A stretch of DNA of 64,000 nt from Prochlorococcus marinus XMU1408 (GCF_003208055.1 NZ_QJUE01000002.1:62001-126000); one strand, 5' to 3'. Shown: positions 9,607 to 18,832, counted from the stretch's first letter. Translations and numbers: made by a program. Notes: generated by a model not told the origin, from the letters alone.

Positions 9607-10074
9607 ATGAAATCTGCAGTTACAACCGTTGTTAGCGCAGCTGATGCAGCAGGAAGATTTCCTAGCATGAGTGATTTTGAATCTGTGAAAGGCTCTTTTG
9701 ATAGGGCACAAGCTCGTCTAGAGGCTGCAGAAAAACTTGCTTCTTGTCTTGATAAATTTACCAATCTTGCCGTTGATGCTGTTTATCAAAATGGCTCATA
9801 TGAACAGGCTAATAAAGATAAGTGCGTAAGAGATATTCATCATTATTTGCGTCTTATTAATTATTGCTTGGTCACTGGAGGAACTGGTCCTTTAGATGAA
9901 TGGGGAATATCAGGTATGAGAGAAATTATTCGTATCCAGTTATTACCAACAGCTGCATACATAGAAGCATTTATTTTTATTAGAGATGAAATTAAAATCA
10001 GTGATGTTATGAGTCAGCAAGCTGAGACCGAATTCAAAGGACTATTGGATTATTTAATAAACGCACTTGCATAA
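9607..10074 (+). CDS. cpeA: Phycoerythrin alpha subunit, shortened
   Basis: A 155-residue phycobiliprotein, shorter than the ~164 residues usual for phycoerythrin alpha. Cys73 in DKCVRDIHHYLRLINYC corresponds to the conserved alpha-82 bilin site. The second usual site (alpha-139, in an R-x-x-x-C-V-P context) is replaced by FIRDEIKISDVM with no cysteine, and about nine residues are missing before Cys73. One bilin per alpha chain is therefore expected. It follows cpeB by 64 bases; also called ppeA in Prochlorococcus. Confidence 0.95.
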   Translation: MKSAVTTVVSAADAAGRFPSMSDFESVKGSFDRAQARLEAAEKLASCLDKFTNLAVDAVYQNGSYEQANKDKCVRDIHHYLRLINYCLVTGGTGPLDEWGISGMREIIRIQLLPTAAYIEAFIFIRDEIKISDVMSQQAETEFKGLLDYLINALA

Positions 10075-10134
10075 AAAAAATTAATTTAATTCAAATATTT
10101 TTTAGGGATTTAAATTAAATATATTCGAATTATA

Positions 10135-10731
10135 ATGATTAATTCTTTAGATATAAATAAATATATCAAACTTTACCAAGATTTCTTGCATCCAAATCCA
10201 AATATTAATTCTAAAGCATTTTTAATCTTAAGAAAAGAATTTGAGGTTAAATTCATGAATAAGCTGTTAGCCAATCTCAATGAAAAAGATTTATTTATAA
10301 GAAGGAAATCAATATTAGCTTTGGGACAATTTGGAGAGAAAATTTTAAAATCAATCGTACAAATTTACATGGATACTAATAATTCAACTGTTAAAGTTAG
10401 CTGCCTTAAAACGATGATCAAGGTTGTCGTTAATTTTAATTTAGAAGAATTAAATCAGGATGAGATGTTAGTCGTTTATTTAGCACTTAAAGATGACACT
10501 CCTGAGATGATATTGACTGTGATTTCTCTTTTGAGGCAATTAGGGAAAACTGGTAGAAATATTTTGATGAAAACTTCTAGAGATAAAAACTTATTAAGAG
10601 CAAAAGCTTCTATTAGCGCGCTTTTGGAAATGAAAGATCAGACTGTTGATGATTTTTTTGATCAATTGTTAAACGATAAATCTATTGATCCAATGATAAG
10701 AGAAGATATTTTACGAGATAAAATGATTTAA
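10135..10731 (+). CDS. cpeZ: CpeZ-type bilin lyase subunit (HEAT-repeat, E/F class)
   Basis: A 198-residue all-helical HEAT-repeat protein, for example RRKSILALGQFGEKILKSI and LRAKASISALLEM. Its length and its position right after cpeA fit CpeZ. In phycoerythrin-containing cyanobacteria CpeZ works with CpeY to attach phycoerythrobilin to CpeA Cys82, acting largely as a chaperone-like partner. It follows cpeA by 60 bases on the same strand. The family is firm; the exact orthology rests on context. Confidence 0.82.
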   Translation: MINSLDINKYIKLYQDFLHPNPNINSKAFLILRKEFEVKFMNKLLANLNEKDLFIRRKSILALGQFGEKILKSIVQIYMDTNNSTVKVSCLKTMIKVVVNFNLEELNQDEMLVVYLALKDDTPEMILTVISLLRQLGKTGRNILMKTSRDKNLLRAKASISALLEMKDQTVDDFFDQLLNDKSIDPMIREDILRDKMI

Positions 10732-10755
10732 TTTTCTAGAATGTTTTTCATGTAT

Positions 10756-11637
10756 TTAGTTATTTATTTTTTTTATAGCTAAGTTAATGATTTTTCTAAC
10801 CGTTTTATCCTGTTCAAGCTTAAGGAGTTCTTTGAGTGGATTTATAGCTTCCTTAATATTAAGTTGCATCAATGATAATACGGAAGCCTTTCGAATATCT
10901 GAGCTTTTGTTTTTTAATTTTAATATTAAGCTAGGAATTAAAGATTCTATTTTGTGCAATTTACCAACTAATTTAATAGCTTCAATCTGAACATTTTCAG
11001 CAGTATCAGAAAAAGCACTTTCTACTAATTGAATTGCTTCTTGATCTTGTGACTGTCTTAGATATTCTTCCAGTGCTGCAATTGCAGCTGATTTAACATT
11101 AGTGTTTTTTGATTTAGCCGCTTTTTTTATGGCATTTGGTGCTTTAGCCCCAATAAATCCTAAACACCATGCTGCAAGGCCATATTGCATTTCTGTATAT
11201 TCTTTATTCTCTAAGACAATGATTAGATGATTTACGGCTGCCTCACCAAAAATTGCAATTGCTCCAGCTGCGGAGAATTGCACTACAGAATCTGAATCAT
11301 TGGTAAGAGCTTTTATTAAATGAGGTAAAGCGCTTGGATCTTCAACTAACTTTAAAGTTTTGGCTGCTGCTCTTCTCTGTATTACGTTTTTACTATGAAG
11401 AAGAGCATTAATTAACTCCGGTAAAGCTGCTGCACCTATTTTGGATAATGCTTCCGAATGACTTCTTCTAACTAAACCATTTTGATTACTAAGGCCATTG
11501 ATTAATAACTTGATTTCGCGTTGACTTGATTTTTGCCTACTCCTAAAGTTCTTTTTGCCCTCTTTGGTGTTTGTTTTTTCTTCTTCTTCAGTTGTTGGTT
11601 TACTTTTCGAGTAATTATCCACCTTTGTATTATCCAC
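10756..11637 (-). CDS. HEAT-repeat bilin lyase-like protein (CpeF/MpeU/MpeV group)
   Basis: A 293-residue protein. Residues 1-45 are a charged, low-complexity tail; residues ~45-290 are regular ~31-residue HEAT/PBS-lyase repeats with motifs such as VRRSHSEALSKIGAAALPEL and VVQFSAAGAIAIFGEAA. The E/F-class lyases of phycoerythrin (CpeF, MpeU, MpeV) look like this and attach bilins to the beta subunit. It lies on the opposite strand between cpeZ and cpeY, converging with cpeZ by 24 bases. A role in loading CpeB is inferred; the precise member of the group cannot be settled by eye. Confidence 0.7.
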   Translation of the reverse strand: MDNTKVDNYSKSKPTTEEEEKTNTKEGKKNFRSRQKSSQREIKLLINGLSNQNGLVRRSHSEALSKIGAAALPELINALLHSKNVIQRRAAAKTLKLVEDPSALPHLIKALTNDSDSVVQFSAAGAIAIFGEAAVNHLIIVLENKEYTEMQYGLAAWCLGFIGAKAPNAIKKAAKSKNTNVKSAAIAALEEYLRQSQDQEAIQLVESAFSDTAENVQIEAIKLVGKLHKIESLIPSLILKLKNKSSDIRKASVLSLMQLNIKEAINPLKELLKLEQDKTVRKIINLAIKKINN

Positions 11638-11790
11638 TTGAATGCTTATAATATAATCTTGATTATGATATTTGCTAAAGTCTTATTACATGCTTTTTTC
11701 ATAAAAAATGTCCTTTTATATTAATCATCAATTATATGTTTAATATAATGTTCTTAGCTTATGAAGTAAATACAGATCCTTATATTCAAA

Positions 11791-13101
11791 GTGCAATCTA
11801 ATCCATTTAATAATCTACCTAAAATCAATAAAAGAGATGCTATCAATATTCTTAGAAAACCAATTACTGAAGTTAAGTTTTTAGCCGATTATTATAAAGC
11901 GGTCTTCCACTTATTCAATTTCCCATCTGAAGAATCAGAAAGGGTACTTATTGACTTTATTAAATATGATTATGAAAAGCTTGAATATAAAATAGCAAAG
12001 CGAAAAGCGATAGAGGTACTTGCTAACTTTGATTGTAAAAAAGCGATTCCAATTATCGCAGAATTTTTGAAAAATGATGATGATGAATATCTTCTGGAGA
12101 CCGCTATTTGGTCATTAGGTAAACTTAAATGTAATGATATTAATGTTATTAATAAAATTTGTTCTCTATTATATAAGCAATTTAATAATAAAAGATTAGT
12201 AATACAAACATTAACTAATTTAGGAGTTAAACAAGAAATAGATAAAATCAGATCATTATCAATAGAAAAGCAATCCTCAAATGGAGTTAAAGGAGCTTCT
12301 ATCGCTGCATTGATAAAACTTTCTGGTGAAGTGGATAAAGTTAGTGATTTAACTAATTTTTTGCAATCATCTAATCAAAATGATAGACATTGTGCAGTTC
12401 AAGACATTATAAATGCTGGCCATTTATCTGTTTTACCTTGTTTAGTCAAAGCCCCAATTTCTCCATCATTTAAATTAAAGGCAATAGACTCTCTTTGGAG
12501 TAATGAAATATTATATTGGAAGAATATAAACCTAATTGAATCTCTTGATTTAGTCATTATTGATAATCCAAAAATTATAAATACTTTAGGAATTAATAAT
12601 TTTAAAAAAGATCTAGTTTTTTTAATAGATCAACTCTTTCATACAGACTTTAATAGATGTTATCAATCAATGAAAGAATTGGACAAATTTCCTGCAGATG
12701 AGGTCTTGTATTATCTTAACAAAAACTGGGATAGAGCTAAATCAGATTATGGAGCATTATATTTCTTTGCAAATGCATATAAATTGCTAATAGATAAGAA
12801 ATTATCTGATAATTCAATTTTAGAGAAAGTAGAATTTTTATTATCAGATAGTTGGCCTAATTATATGAAATTTAAGTCTTCAGCTATACAAATCCTTGGC
12901 TATTTAAATGATAATAAATTCTATAATAATATTGAAGTTTTCTCAGATGAGAAGCTTACACCTTATTGGAAAAATAGATATGCAGCTTTGCTTGTATTGC
13001 AAAATAAACAAATTCATATAAAAAAAGGTTTCGCTAAATTATTTTTGAATGATAGTCATAGGTTTATCAGATTAAAGGCAAAAGAAATTAGCTTGACCTG
13101 A
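11791..13101 (+). CDS. cpeY: CpeY-type phycoerythrobilin lyase
   Basis: A 436-residue HEAT-repeat protein with typical PBS-lyase repeats near the N-terminus (AKRKAIEVLANFDCKKAIPI, LLETAIWSLGKLKC). The length matches CpeY, the catalytic partner of CpeZ in attaching phycoerythrobilin to CpeA. The start is GTG at 11791; no in-frame ATG lies nearby. It converges with cpeT, 31 bases apart. It is separated from cpeZ by a gene on the opposite strand, so it needs its own promoter, probably in the AT-rich 150 bases after 11640. Confidence 0.85.
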   Translation: MQSNPFNNLPKINKRDAINILRKPITEVKFLADYYKAVFHLFNFPSEESERVLIDFIKYDYEKLEYKIAKRKAIEVLANFDCKKAIPIIAEFLKNDDDEYLLETAIWSLGKLKCNDINVINKICSLLYKQFNNKRLVIQTLTNLGVKQEIDKIRSLSIEKQSSNGVKGASIAALIKLSGEVDKVSDLTNFLQSSNQNDRHCAVQDIINAGHLSVLPCLVKAPISPSFKLKAIDSLWSNEILYWKNINLIESLDLVIIDNPKIINTLGINNFKKDLVFLIDQLFHTDFNRCYQSMKELDKFPADEVLYYLNKNWDRAKSDYGALYFFANAYKLLIDKKLSDNSILEKVEFLLSDSWPNYMKFKSSAIQILGYLNDNKFYNNIEVFSDEKLTPYWKNRYAALLVLQNKQIHIKKGFAKLFLNDSHRFIRLKAKEISLT

Positions 13102-13132
13102 ATTTTTCAAATGAGAATCTAATAATTAAGAT

Positions 13133-13732
13133 TTATTTCCAATTCCTATCAATAAAATAATCAAAATTTTCTATTCTTTTAAATATTAATGGTCCAAAGC
13201 TTGATCCCCAAACTTTTTTATCAGTTTCTATTTCATGTCCAGAATCCTCAGAAATAAGATTATTCTTATTTAATATCACTTTGCTTTTGACATAAGTTTG
13301 GTCTTTCTCGTTTTTTATATAGCATTTGTTACCTGGTTCTAGATTTCCTGAGAAATTTCCTGGATTTGTTTCTCTAAAATGCATAGAGCATCCTGACTTC
13401 TTATCTAATTTATATTTAGATATTTCATTTAAAATAGATATATCTAAAGCACCACCCGTAAATCTTTCTTTATCCTGTATTTTATAATTACTTAAAATAA
13501 AAAATTCTTTTTCTTGTGATAATTTATTTATAGACTGTCTGTATGGGTTCCATATATCATGCTGATATCTTTGCTCTGAATAAAATGCATAACATTTATA
13601 AGTTTTAAAATATAATGGCCTGATATGTATTTGAATATGTGCAAATTTTTTTGGGTTATCTAAAGCTTGTTCCTTATTGCTAAATATGCCTGAAATTATT
13701 TTGGCGAATTCTAATATACATTTATTTTTCAT
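13133..13732 (-). CDS. cpeT: CpeT-type chromophore lyase
   Basis: A 199-residue protein of the CpcT/CpeT family. It carries the conserved YRQSINKL segment and the core CSMHFRETNPGNFSGNLEPG with a following KCYI. CpeT-family proteins bind bilins in a beta barrel and attach phycoerythrobilin to CpeB Cys165 (Cys163 here). It lies 14 bases downstream of cpeS on the same strand, so the two are probably co-transcribed with the linker gene. Confidence 0.88.
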   Translation of the reverse strand: MKNKCILEFAKIISGIFSNKEQALDNPKKFAHIQIHIRPLYFKTYKCYAFYSEQRYQHDIWNPYRQSINKLSQEKEFFILSNYKIQDKERFTGGALDISILNEISKYKLDKKSGCSMHFRETNPGNFSGNLEPGNKCYIKNEKDQTYVKSKVILNKNNLISEDSGHEIETDKKVWGSSFGPLIFKRIENFDYFIDRNWK

Positions 13733-13746
13733 GTTTCAGATATAAT

Positions 13747-14280
13747 TTATTTTTTTATAAAACGTATTTCAGATGCATAAGAGGTTTGCAAGATAGCCGA
13801 AGAATTTATTGCTTTTGTAACAGAAGATCTACTTCTTAAATTATTTGAAACAAACCATATTCTTTCTTCGGTACAAATATGATCATAGCTTGAATGAATA
13901 ATTAGAGTTCCATCCTCGAGAATTTTATATAATGATATTACTGGTATTGCTTCAGTATAACCAACGCTCCTAATTATTTTCCCTTCTGTTTTAGAAAATT
14001 TTATAGGTAAGAGAATACTTTCTCCTGATAATTTTTCTTTTTGATTCTTCTCGCTCCATTCACTTTTTGCATCCCAGCTAATTAAGAATGCCTTATTTTC
14101 TTGATTAGTAGTTACTAAGTTATCTTTTAACAATTTAATAACTCTTGAATCGTTGCTTTTAGCAGGAATTATTTTTATTCTGCTTCTTATTTCTTCAAAT
14201 TCTTGGAAGGCTAGTGAGTGTCCGCTTCTCATGGAGTTCCATTCCCCAACACTTTTTAAGAAAAATTCATCAATATTCAT
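13747..14280 (-). CDS. cpeS: CpeS-type chromophore lyase
   Basis: A 177-residue protein of the CpcS/CpeS lipocalin-like lyase family. It has the N-terminal FFLKSVGEWNSMRSGHSLAF, the conserved W-x-S-M-R-S segment, and the downstream ERIWFVSNNLRSRSSV. CpeS attaches phycoerythrobilin to CpeB Cys82, and P. marinus CpeS has this activity in the literature as I recall it. It sits between the linker gene and cpeT in a compact minus-strand run. Confidence 0.88.
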   Translation of the reverse strand: MNIDEFFLKSVGEWNSMRSGHSLAFQEFEEIRSRIKIIPAKSNDSRVIKLLKDNLVTTNQENKAFLISWDAKSEWSEKNQKEKLSGESILLPIKFSKTEGKIIRSVGYTEAIPVISLYKILEDGTLIIHSSYDHICTEERIWFVSNNLRSRSSVTKAINSSAILQTSYASEIRFIKK

Positions 14281-14319
14281 CTACTTTATTAAAATTGGTA
14301 TTAATTTATTTTTAGAAAA

Positions 14320-15111
14320 TTAAAGGATTTTACAAATGTCACTTGTTGCAAAAGCTTTTGTCATGGATGAAGTCTCTAGAAAAATTTTTGCTTTAAATCC
14401 AATTGGAGAATTCCAGGACCTCATATATGGAACTATATCCTCACCAAAAAAATTATTATATTCCTCAGAATCTATTAGAAAATCAATATGATCTTCAAAA
14501 CCTAGTTTATTAATAATATTAGAACTTTGAGTTACTTCTATTTGACTTTTGATTGGCCTACCAAGAATATGTTTATATCTTAGCTTGATAGATTGATATT
14601 GGCTAATACGATCAAAGTAGAATTTTCTATAAATATTTGATTTACAAACTTCTCTTGTAAATTCTTTTACTGTAATATCACCATTTCGAAGTTTCCTTTC
14701 TATATCAATTGGACGCTCCGATTGCATTAATGATAGGTTACCAAAGATGTTTTTATATAATGCATTTATTGCTACAAGTAAAGCATCATCATCATTAGGT
14801 GCAAATCCTTTGATTTGTAGCATATTTATTTTAGTACTTTCTTTATTTAGTAATTTATAGTTATAACTTTCAATTTTATCTCTTCTGAAACTGCTTATAA
14901 CTTTGTTATTGAATAAATTTTCGAATTGTTTAGGCTTTGTTTTAGATGTGGTTGTGAATTTGTCTTTTTCTCCTGGCATTGATGCCCCTCTAATATGTAA
15001 ATTATAGGTTATTTTACTGCTTCCTGATATTCTACTTTTATTATATTTAACTGGATTATTATTGATAGTTTCCCCTCCTAGCTTGAGTGCTTTGAATGGA
15101 ATAGTTAGCAT
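14320..15111 (-). CDS. ppeC: Phycobilisome-linker-domain protein associated with phycoerythrin
   Basis: A 263-residue protein. The first ~105 residues are basic, polar and unlike known linkers. A PBS-linker (pfam00427-type) domain spans about residues 105-255, with VKEFTREVCKSNIYRKFYF, RYKHILGRPI and FLIDSEEYNNFFGED. In Prochlorococcus this is the only linker, thought to tie phycoerythrin together or to the thylakoid. It is first in the minus-strand linker-cpeS-cpeT run, 39 bases ahead of cpeS. The name ppeC rests on its place in the known cluster. Confidence 0.85.
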   Translation of the reverse strand: MLTIPFKALKLGGETINNNPVKYNKSRISGSSKITYNLHIRGASMPGEKDKFTTTSKTKPKQFENLFNNKVISSFRRDKIESYNYKLLNKESTKINMLQIKGFAPNDDDALLVAINALYKNIFGNLSLMQSERPIDIERKLRNGDITVKEFTREVCKSNIYRKFYFDRISQYQSIKLRYKHILGRPIKSQIEVTQSSNIINKLGFEDHIDFLIDSEEYNNFFGEDIVPYMRSWNSPIGFKAKIFLETSSMTKAFATSDICKIL

Positions 15112-15204
15112 ATCAAAATCTAGTAATATCTAATTTTATCAATATAAACAGTCTAATTATAAATTTTGTTCGATTAATTATCTTTATGATTTAATTTCTT
15201 AATG

Positions 15205-15876
15205 CTAGTTTTTATTGCCTTGCTTTCCTCCTTGATTTAAAGAGGTCTTATTTTTATTGAATCCAGCTATGGTAGCAAGACCAAACATTCCAAGCAAAGC
15301 TGCCCCGAGCATTAGACCAGCACCTTGACTTACTCCTGCTCCTACAGCAACAATTATTGAGTCACTAATTAATAAACTTATTATCAAAGCAGGGGTGAAG
15401 AGTCTCCATCGTGTTCCCCCTATCCCCAGTGCATAGCTTAAAAAATCAAAAAGTCCAGTCATTAGAAGTCCAGTCATTAGAAAGAAATTGCCCTCTAATT
15501 GATTTTGATTAAAGCCCTCAATTTTTTGCATAGCTTTTTCTCCAACTAGCTTCCTAACAGGTGCTCGCCCGAAATTTCTAGCTATGAAAAATGCTAACTG
15601 ACAAAAAATCAGGTCAGACATAAATATAGTTAGATAGCCTGTTTTAAAACCAAGCAATGATCCAGCTAAAAGTGAATAAACAGAACTAGGTAGTGCTGGT
15701 AGGATTACGCTTATGCCTCTTAGTAAAAGGATCCCAAGAGGAGCCCAAATGCCCATCTCTTTAACAGCACTTCTTAATGGTTCAATTCCATAAGTCTGAA
15801 TTAAGAAGACTAGTAAAATGAAGGCACCTGTTATTAATGCAATAAGTAGGAACTTTCGTAATTTTTCTTTTCTCAA
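15205..15876 (-). CDS. TVP38/TMEM64-family (VTT domain) membrane protein
   Basis: A 223-residue integral membrane protein with about six hydrophobic segments. It shows VTT/SNARE-associated features: LLRGISVILPALPSSVYSLL, a re-entrant G-x-L-L-G-F loop, ARNFGRAPV, and FDFLSYALGIGGTRW. Members are proposed lipid scramblases or transporters. A clear paralogue lies at 48677-49450. The gene is the last of the minus-strand group next to the phycoerythrin cluster; I see no evidence it takes part in pigment assembly. Confidence 0.85.
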   Translation of the reverse strand: MRKEKLRKFLLIALITGAFILLVFLIQTYGIEPLRSAVKEMGIWAPLGILLLRGISVILPALPSSVYSLLAGSLLGFKTGYLTIFMSDLIFCQLAFFIARNFGRAPVRKLVGEKAMQKIEGFNQNQLEGNFFLMTGLLMTGLFDFLSYALGIGGTRWRLFTPALIISLLISDSIIVAVGAGVSQGAGLMLGAALLGMFGLATIAGFNKNKTSLNQGGKQGNKN

Positions 15877-16042
15877 AGTGAACTCCTTGCTAACGATGAT
15901 CAGCTCTTAAAAGATTTCTATTTATTATCCTATTTTAAACGTTCTTTATTTAATTAATCTATAAAGAGTTACGAGATATATAACTCATCAATTTCATGTT
16001 TTTTTGCAAGATACTAAAATAAATTTTTAATGCTTGAATCTA

Positions 16043-16993
16043 ATGGCCGCATCTCCTTTAAAGAATTTGATTACTGGAGGTGCTGGATTTTTGGGGTCTC
16101 ATTTGGTTGATCGGCTAATGAGATCTGGAGAAAAAGTTATATGCTTGGATAATTTTTTTACTGGGAGTGAAGAAAATATTAAACATTGGATTGGTCATCC
16201 ATATTTTGAGCTCATACCTCATGATGTTACAGATCCAATTAAACTTGATGTTGATAGGATTTGGCATTTAGCTTGTCCAGCTTCCCCAATTCATTATCAA
16301 TTTAACCCTATTAAAACAGCTAAAACTAGTTTTCTCGGAACCTATAATATGCTTGGATTGGCAAGAAGAGTTGGAGCTCGAATTTTATTCGCAAGTACTA
16401 GTGAAGTTTATGGAAACCCTGAAATACATCCTCAATCTGAAGAATATAGTGGAAATGTAAATCCCATAGGAATTCGTAGTTGCTACGATGAGGGTAAACG
16501 TGTTGCAGAATCATTATGTTATGACTATATGAGAATGCATAAAATAGAAATAAGAATTGCTAGAATATTTAATACATATGGTCCTAGAATGTTATTAAAT
16601 GATGGAAGACTTATTAGTAACTTATTAATTCAATCAATAAATGGAGAGGATTTGACTATATATGGTAATGGATATCAAACCCGAAGTTTCTGTTTTATTG
16701 ATGATTTGATTGATAGTTTAATTTTATTTATGGATTCTTCAAATACAGGACCTATGAATTTAGGCAATCCAGAAGAATTATCTATACTTGAAATAGCAAA
16801 CTTGATAAAAAGTATGTCAGATAAGAAAGTAAATATCAAATTTTTAAAAGAATTAGAAGATGATCCTTTCAGAAGAAAACCTGAAATTAGTCTTGCAAAT
16901 AAAGAATTGGGATGGCGACCTAGAATAATGTTTAATGAAGGATTAAAAATTACAAGAGAGTATTTTCAAAAGAAATTAACTTCTGGAAAATAA
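16043..16993 (+). CDS. UDP-glucuronate decarboxylase (UDP-xylose synthase) family
   Basis: A short-chain-dehydrogenase-fold nucleotide-sugar enzyme with NAD-binding GGAGFLGSHL, the diagnostic HDVTDP, ACPASPIHYQ and ASTSEVYGNP, the catalytic YDEGKR (Tyr/Lys), and ARIFNTYGPRM. These match UDP-glucuronate decarboxylases closely. I chose ATG 16043 (product MAASPLKN...) over the TTG nine bases upstream. It makes UDP-xylose from UDP-glucuronate, probably for surface polysaccharide, and is paired with the epimerase gene 87 bases downstream. Confidence 0.88.
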   Translation: MAASPLKNLITGGAGFLGSHLVDRLMRSGEKVICLDNFFTGSEENIKHWIGHPYFELIPHDVTDPIKLDVDRIWHLACPASPIHYQFNPIKTAKTSFLGTYNMLGLARRVGARILFASTSEVYGNPEIHPQSEEYSGNVNPIGIRSCYDEGKRVAESLCYDYMRMHKIEIRIARIFNTYGPRMLLNDGRLISNLLIQSINGEDLTIYGNGYQTRSFCFIDDLIDSLILFMDSSNTGPMNLGNPEELSILEIANLIKSMSDKKVNIKFLKELEDDPFRRKPEISLANKELGWRPRIMFNEGLKITREYFQKKLTSGK

Positions 16994-17080
16994 ACAATTA
17001 ATTATTTATATAGCTTAATTTTTGATCAATCAAATGTTATAATCAAATTTAATTATTTTATTTTTAATCATAATAAAATC

Positions 17081-18127
17081 ATGTATTCAAGTGAAAATAT
17101 TGACAAAGTGATAGTTACAGGAGCTGCAGGTTTTATTGGAGCTGCCTTGGTAAAAGCTCTTCTTGCCTTGGATTTGAAAGTTATTGGTATTGATAACATA
17201 AATGATTATTATTCAACTTCATTAAAAAGAGCAAGATTGTCGGAAATCGAGAAAGCTTCTAAGACGAAAGGAGAATGGATTTTTTATGAGATTCCTATAG
17301 AAGATGATAAACGATTGTCCCATATAATTAATAAATATAGTCCAAAAGTTTTAGTTCATCTTGCTGCACAAGCTGGTGTTCGTTATTCAATAACAAATCC
17401 TTCTGCTTACATACAAAGTAATTTAGTAGGGTTTGCAAATGTACTTGAAGGCTGTAGACAGAACAATATTTCCCATTTGATTTATGCTTCTAGCAGTTCT
17501 GTTTATGGTGGCAATAAGAATCTTCCTTTTTATGAAGAACAATCAGTTAATCATCCGGTCAGCTTGTATGCGGCAACTAAGAAATCTAATGAATTAATGG
17601 CTCATACTTATAGCCATTTATATGATTTACCAACGACTGGACTTAGATTTTTTACAGTTTATGGACCCTGGGGTAGGCCAGATATGGCGCCAATGATTTT
17701 TGCAAAATCTATTTTAAACAATGAGCCAATTAAAGTATTTAATCAAGGAGAAATGCAAAGAGATTTCACTTATATTGATGACATCGTAGAGGGCATAATC
17801 AGATGTTGTTTTAAAAAAGCCAGTATTGATTTTGATTTTAATCCACTTATTCCAAATCCTTCAACTTCATCTGCACCTTATAGAATTTTTAATATAGGTA
17901 ATTCAACTCCAATTCAACTTACATATTTTATAGATTTATTAGAGCAGAGCTTAGGAAAGAAAGCTAAAAAGGATTTTCAGCCTATGCAGCCTGGAGATGT
18001 TGTTGCTACTGCTGCTAAAATGGAATTGCTTAATTCATGGGTAGATTACAAACCAAAAACATCTATAGAGAAAGGAATCAGTCTATTTTCTGAATGGTAT
18101 TTGGATTATTTTAAAAAAAATACTTAA
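17081..18127 (+). CDS. UDP-glucuronate 4-epimerase-like nucleotide-sugar epimerase
   Basis: A 348-residue extended SDR with GAAGFIGAALV, the IDNINDYYSTSLKRARL stretch typical of UDP-glucuronate epimerases, HLAAQAGVRYSI, catalytic YAATKKSNE, RFFTVYGPWGRPDMA and QRDFTYIDDIV. It interconverts UDP-glucuronate and UDP-galacturonate. Together with the preceding decarboxylase it uses the same substrate pool for envelope glycans. The AT-rich 87-base gap could hold a second promoter. Confidence 0.87.
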   Translation: MYSSENIDKVIVTGAAGFIGAALVKALLALDLKVIGIDNINDYYSTSLKRARLSEIEKASKTKGEWIFYEIPIEDDKRLSHIINKYSPKVLVHLAAQAGVRYSITNPSAYIQSNLVGFANVLEGCRQNNISHLIYASSSSVYGGNKNLPFYEEQSVNHPVSLYAATKKSNELMAHTYSHLYDLPTTGLRFFTVYGPWGRPDMAPMIFAKSILNNEPIKVFNQGEMQRDFTYIDDIVEGIIRCCFKKASIDFDFNPLIPNPSTSSAPYRIFNIGNSTPIQLTYFIDLLEQSLGKKAKKDFQPMQPGDVVATAAKMELLNSWVDYKPKTSIEKGISLFSEWYLDYFKKNT

Positions 18128-18166
18128 ATAAAGAATAATACCTTGATTTTATTTTTTCATTTGCTT

Positions 18167-18397
18167 TCAGGAAAGTCCTAATAATTTTATTCTAAAAAGA
18201 GCTATATTTCTTGACTGGATAGGATTCTCAATGAGAAAAGGATGAGTTTTAATCTTTTCAAAAGTTCTTTGAATTCTTTCTTCTATATTTAGATCTTTTT
18301 CATTTTGCAAAGAACAATCTTTCCATGCTGCATCAAATGCCATAGCAAAACTATCAGCATTATTATATAAATTACCGTTAGAAGCTTCTAAATTCAT
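18167..18397 (-). CDS. Small conserved-looking hypothetical protein
   Basis: A 76-residue soluble, mixed-charge protein (middle: FAMAFDAAWKDCSLQNEKD; end: IALFRIKLLGLS) with no membrane segment. It has a clean ATG and normal amino-acid composition. It converges with the epimerase gene, 39 bases apart. I do not recognise a domain. It may be a picocyanobacterial orphan. Confidence 0.5.
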   Translation of the reverse strand: MNLEASNGNLYNNADSFAMAFDAAWKDCSLQNEKDLNIEERIQRTFEKIKTHPFLIENPIQSRNIALFRIKLLGLS

Positions 18398-18832
18398 AAG
18401 AAGAAGAAAAATGTTTTGCTAATTCAGGTTAATTAATAAGAATATAAAAAAATTGCATGCTTTTGTATTTGATTTCATCATTGTTTAATCTATTTTATAA
18501 ATTCTAGCTGCAATTTTTTGAGTCTAGAAATATAACTAATGAATTTGAAGATGAGATTGATTTGTAAACCAACATAAATTATGATTATTGCTTAAAATAT
18601 TTGCAAATAACTGGTCGTGATTTTGCCTGATATTAACGACATATTAGTTTTATTTATTGTAATCTTCATTGTGCTAATAAATTGCATTAGAAGACTAAGA
18701 AAGTAGATCAATGATAAGGATATTATATTTTATAAATCAATTTATTGTTTTTTTGATAAGTGTCAGACTTATTTGACGGAGATTTACTGTTGATTTTAAA
18801 TAATTTCTAAATATTTTGATGTCTTAGAGAAA
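18398..18832. other. AT-rich intergenic stretch without a convincing gene
   Basis: There is no ORF above 60 codons. A 29-codon GTG-started frame at 18617-18706 would encode one hydrophobic helix ending CIRRLRK, but it lacks a ribosome-binding site, so I leave it undecided. The rest holds AT-rich runs only. Confidence 0.5.

Noticed and set aside
15451-15480. Perfect 15-base tandem duplication within the VTT-family gene (encodes LLMTG twice)
   Set aside because: The paralogue at 48677 has the aligned segment FLMTALLMSGFFDF of the same length, so the protein repeat is ancestral and not a recent insertion.
18617-18706. 29-codon GTG-started hydrophobic frame ending CIRRLRK
   Set aside because: No ribosome-binding site, no ATG, and no match to a known small photosystem or NDH subunit; could be chance in AT-rich DNA.
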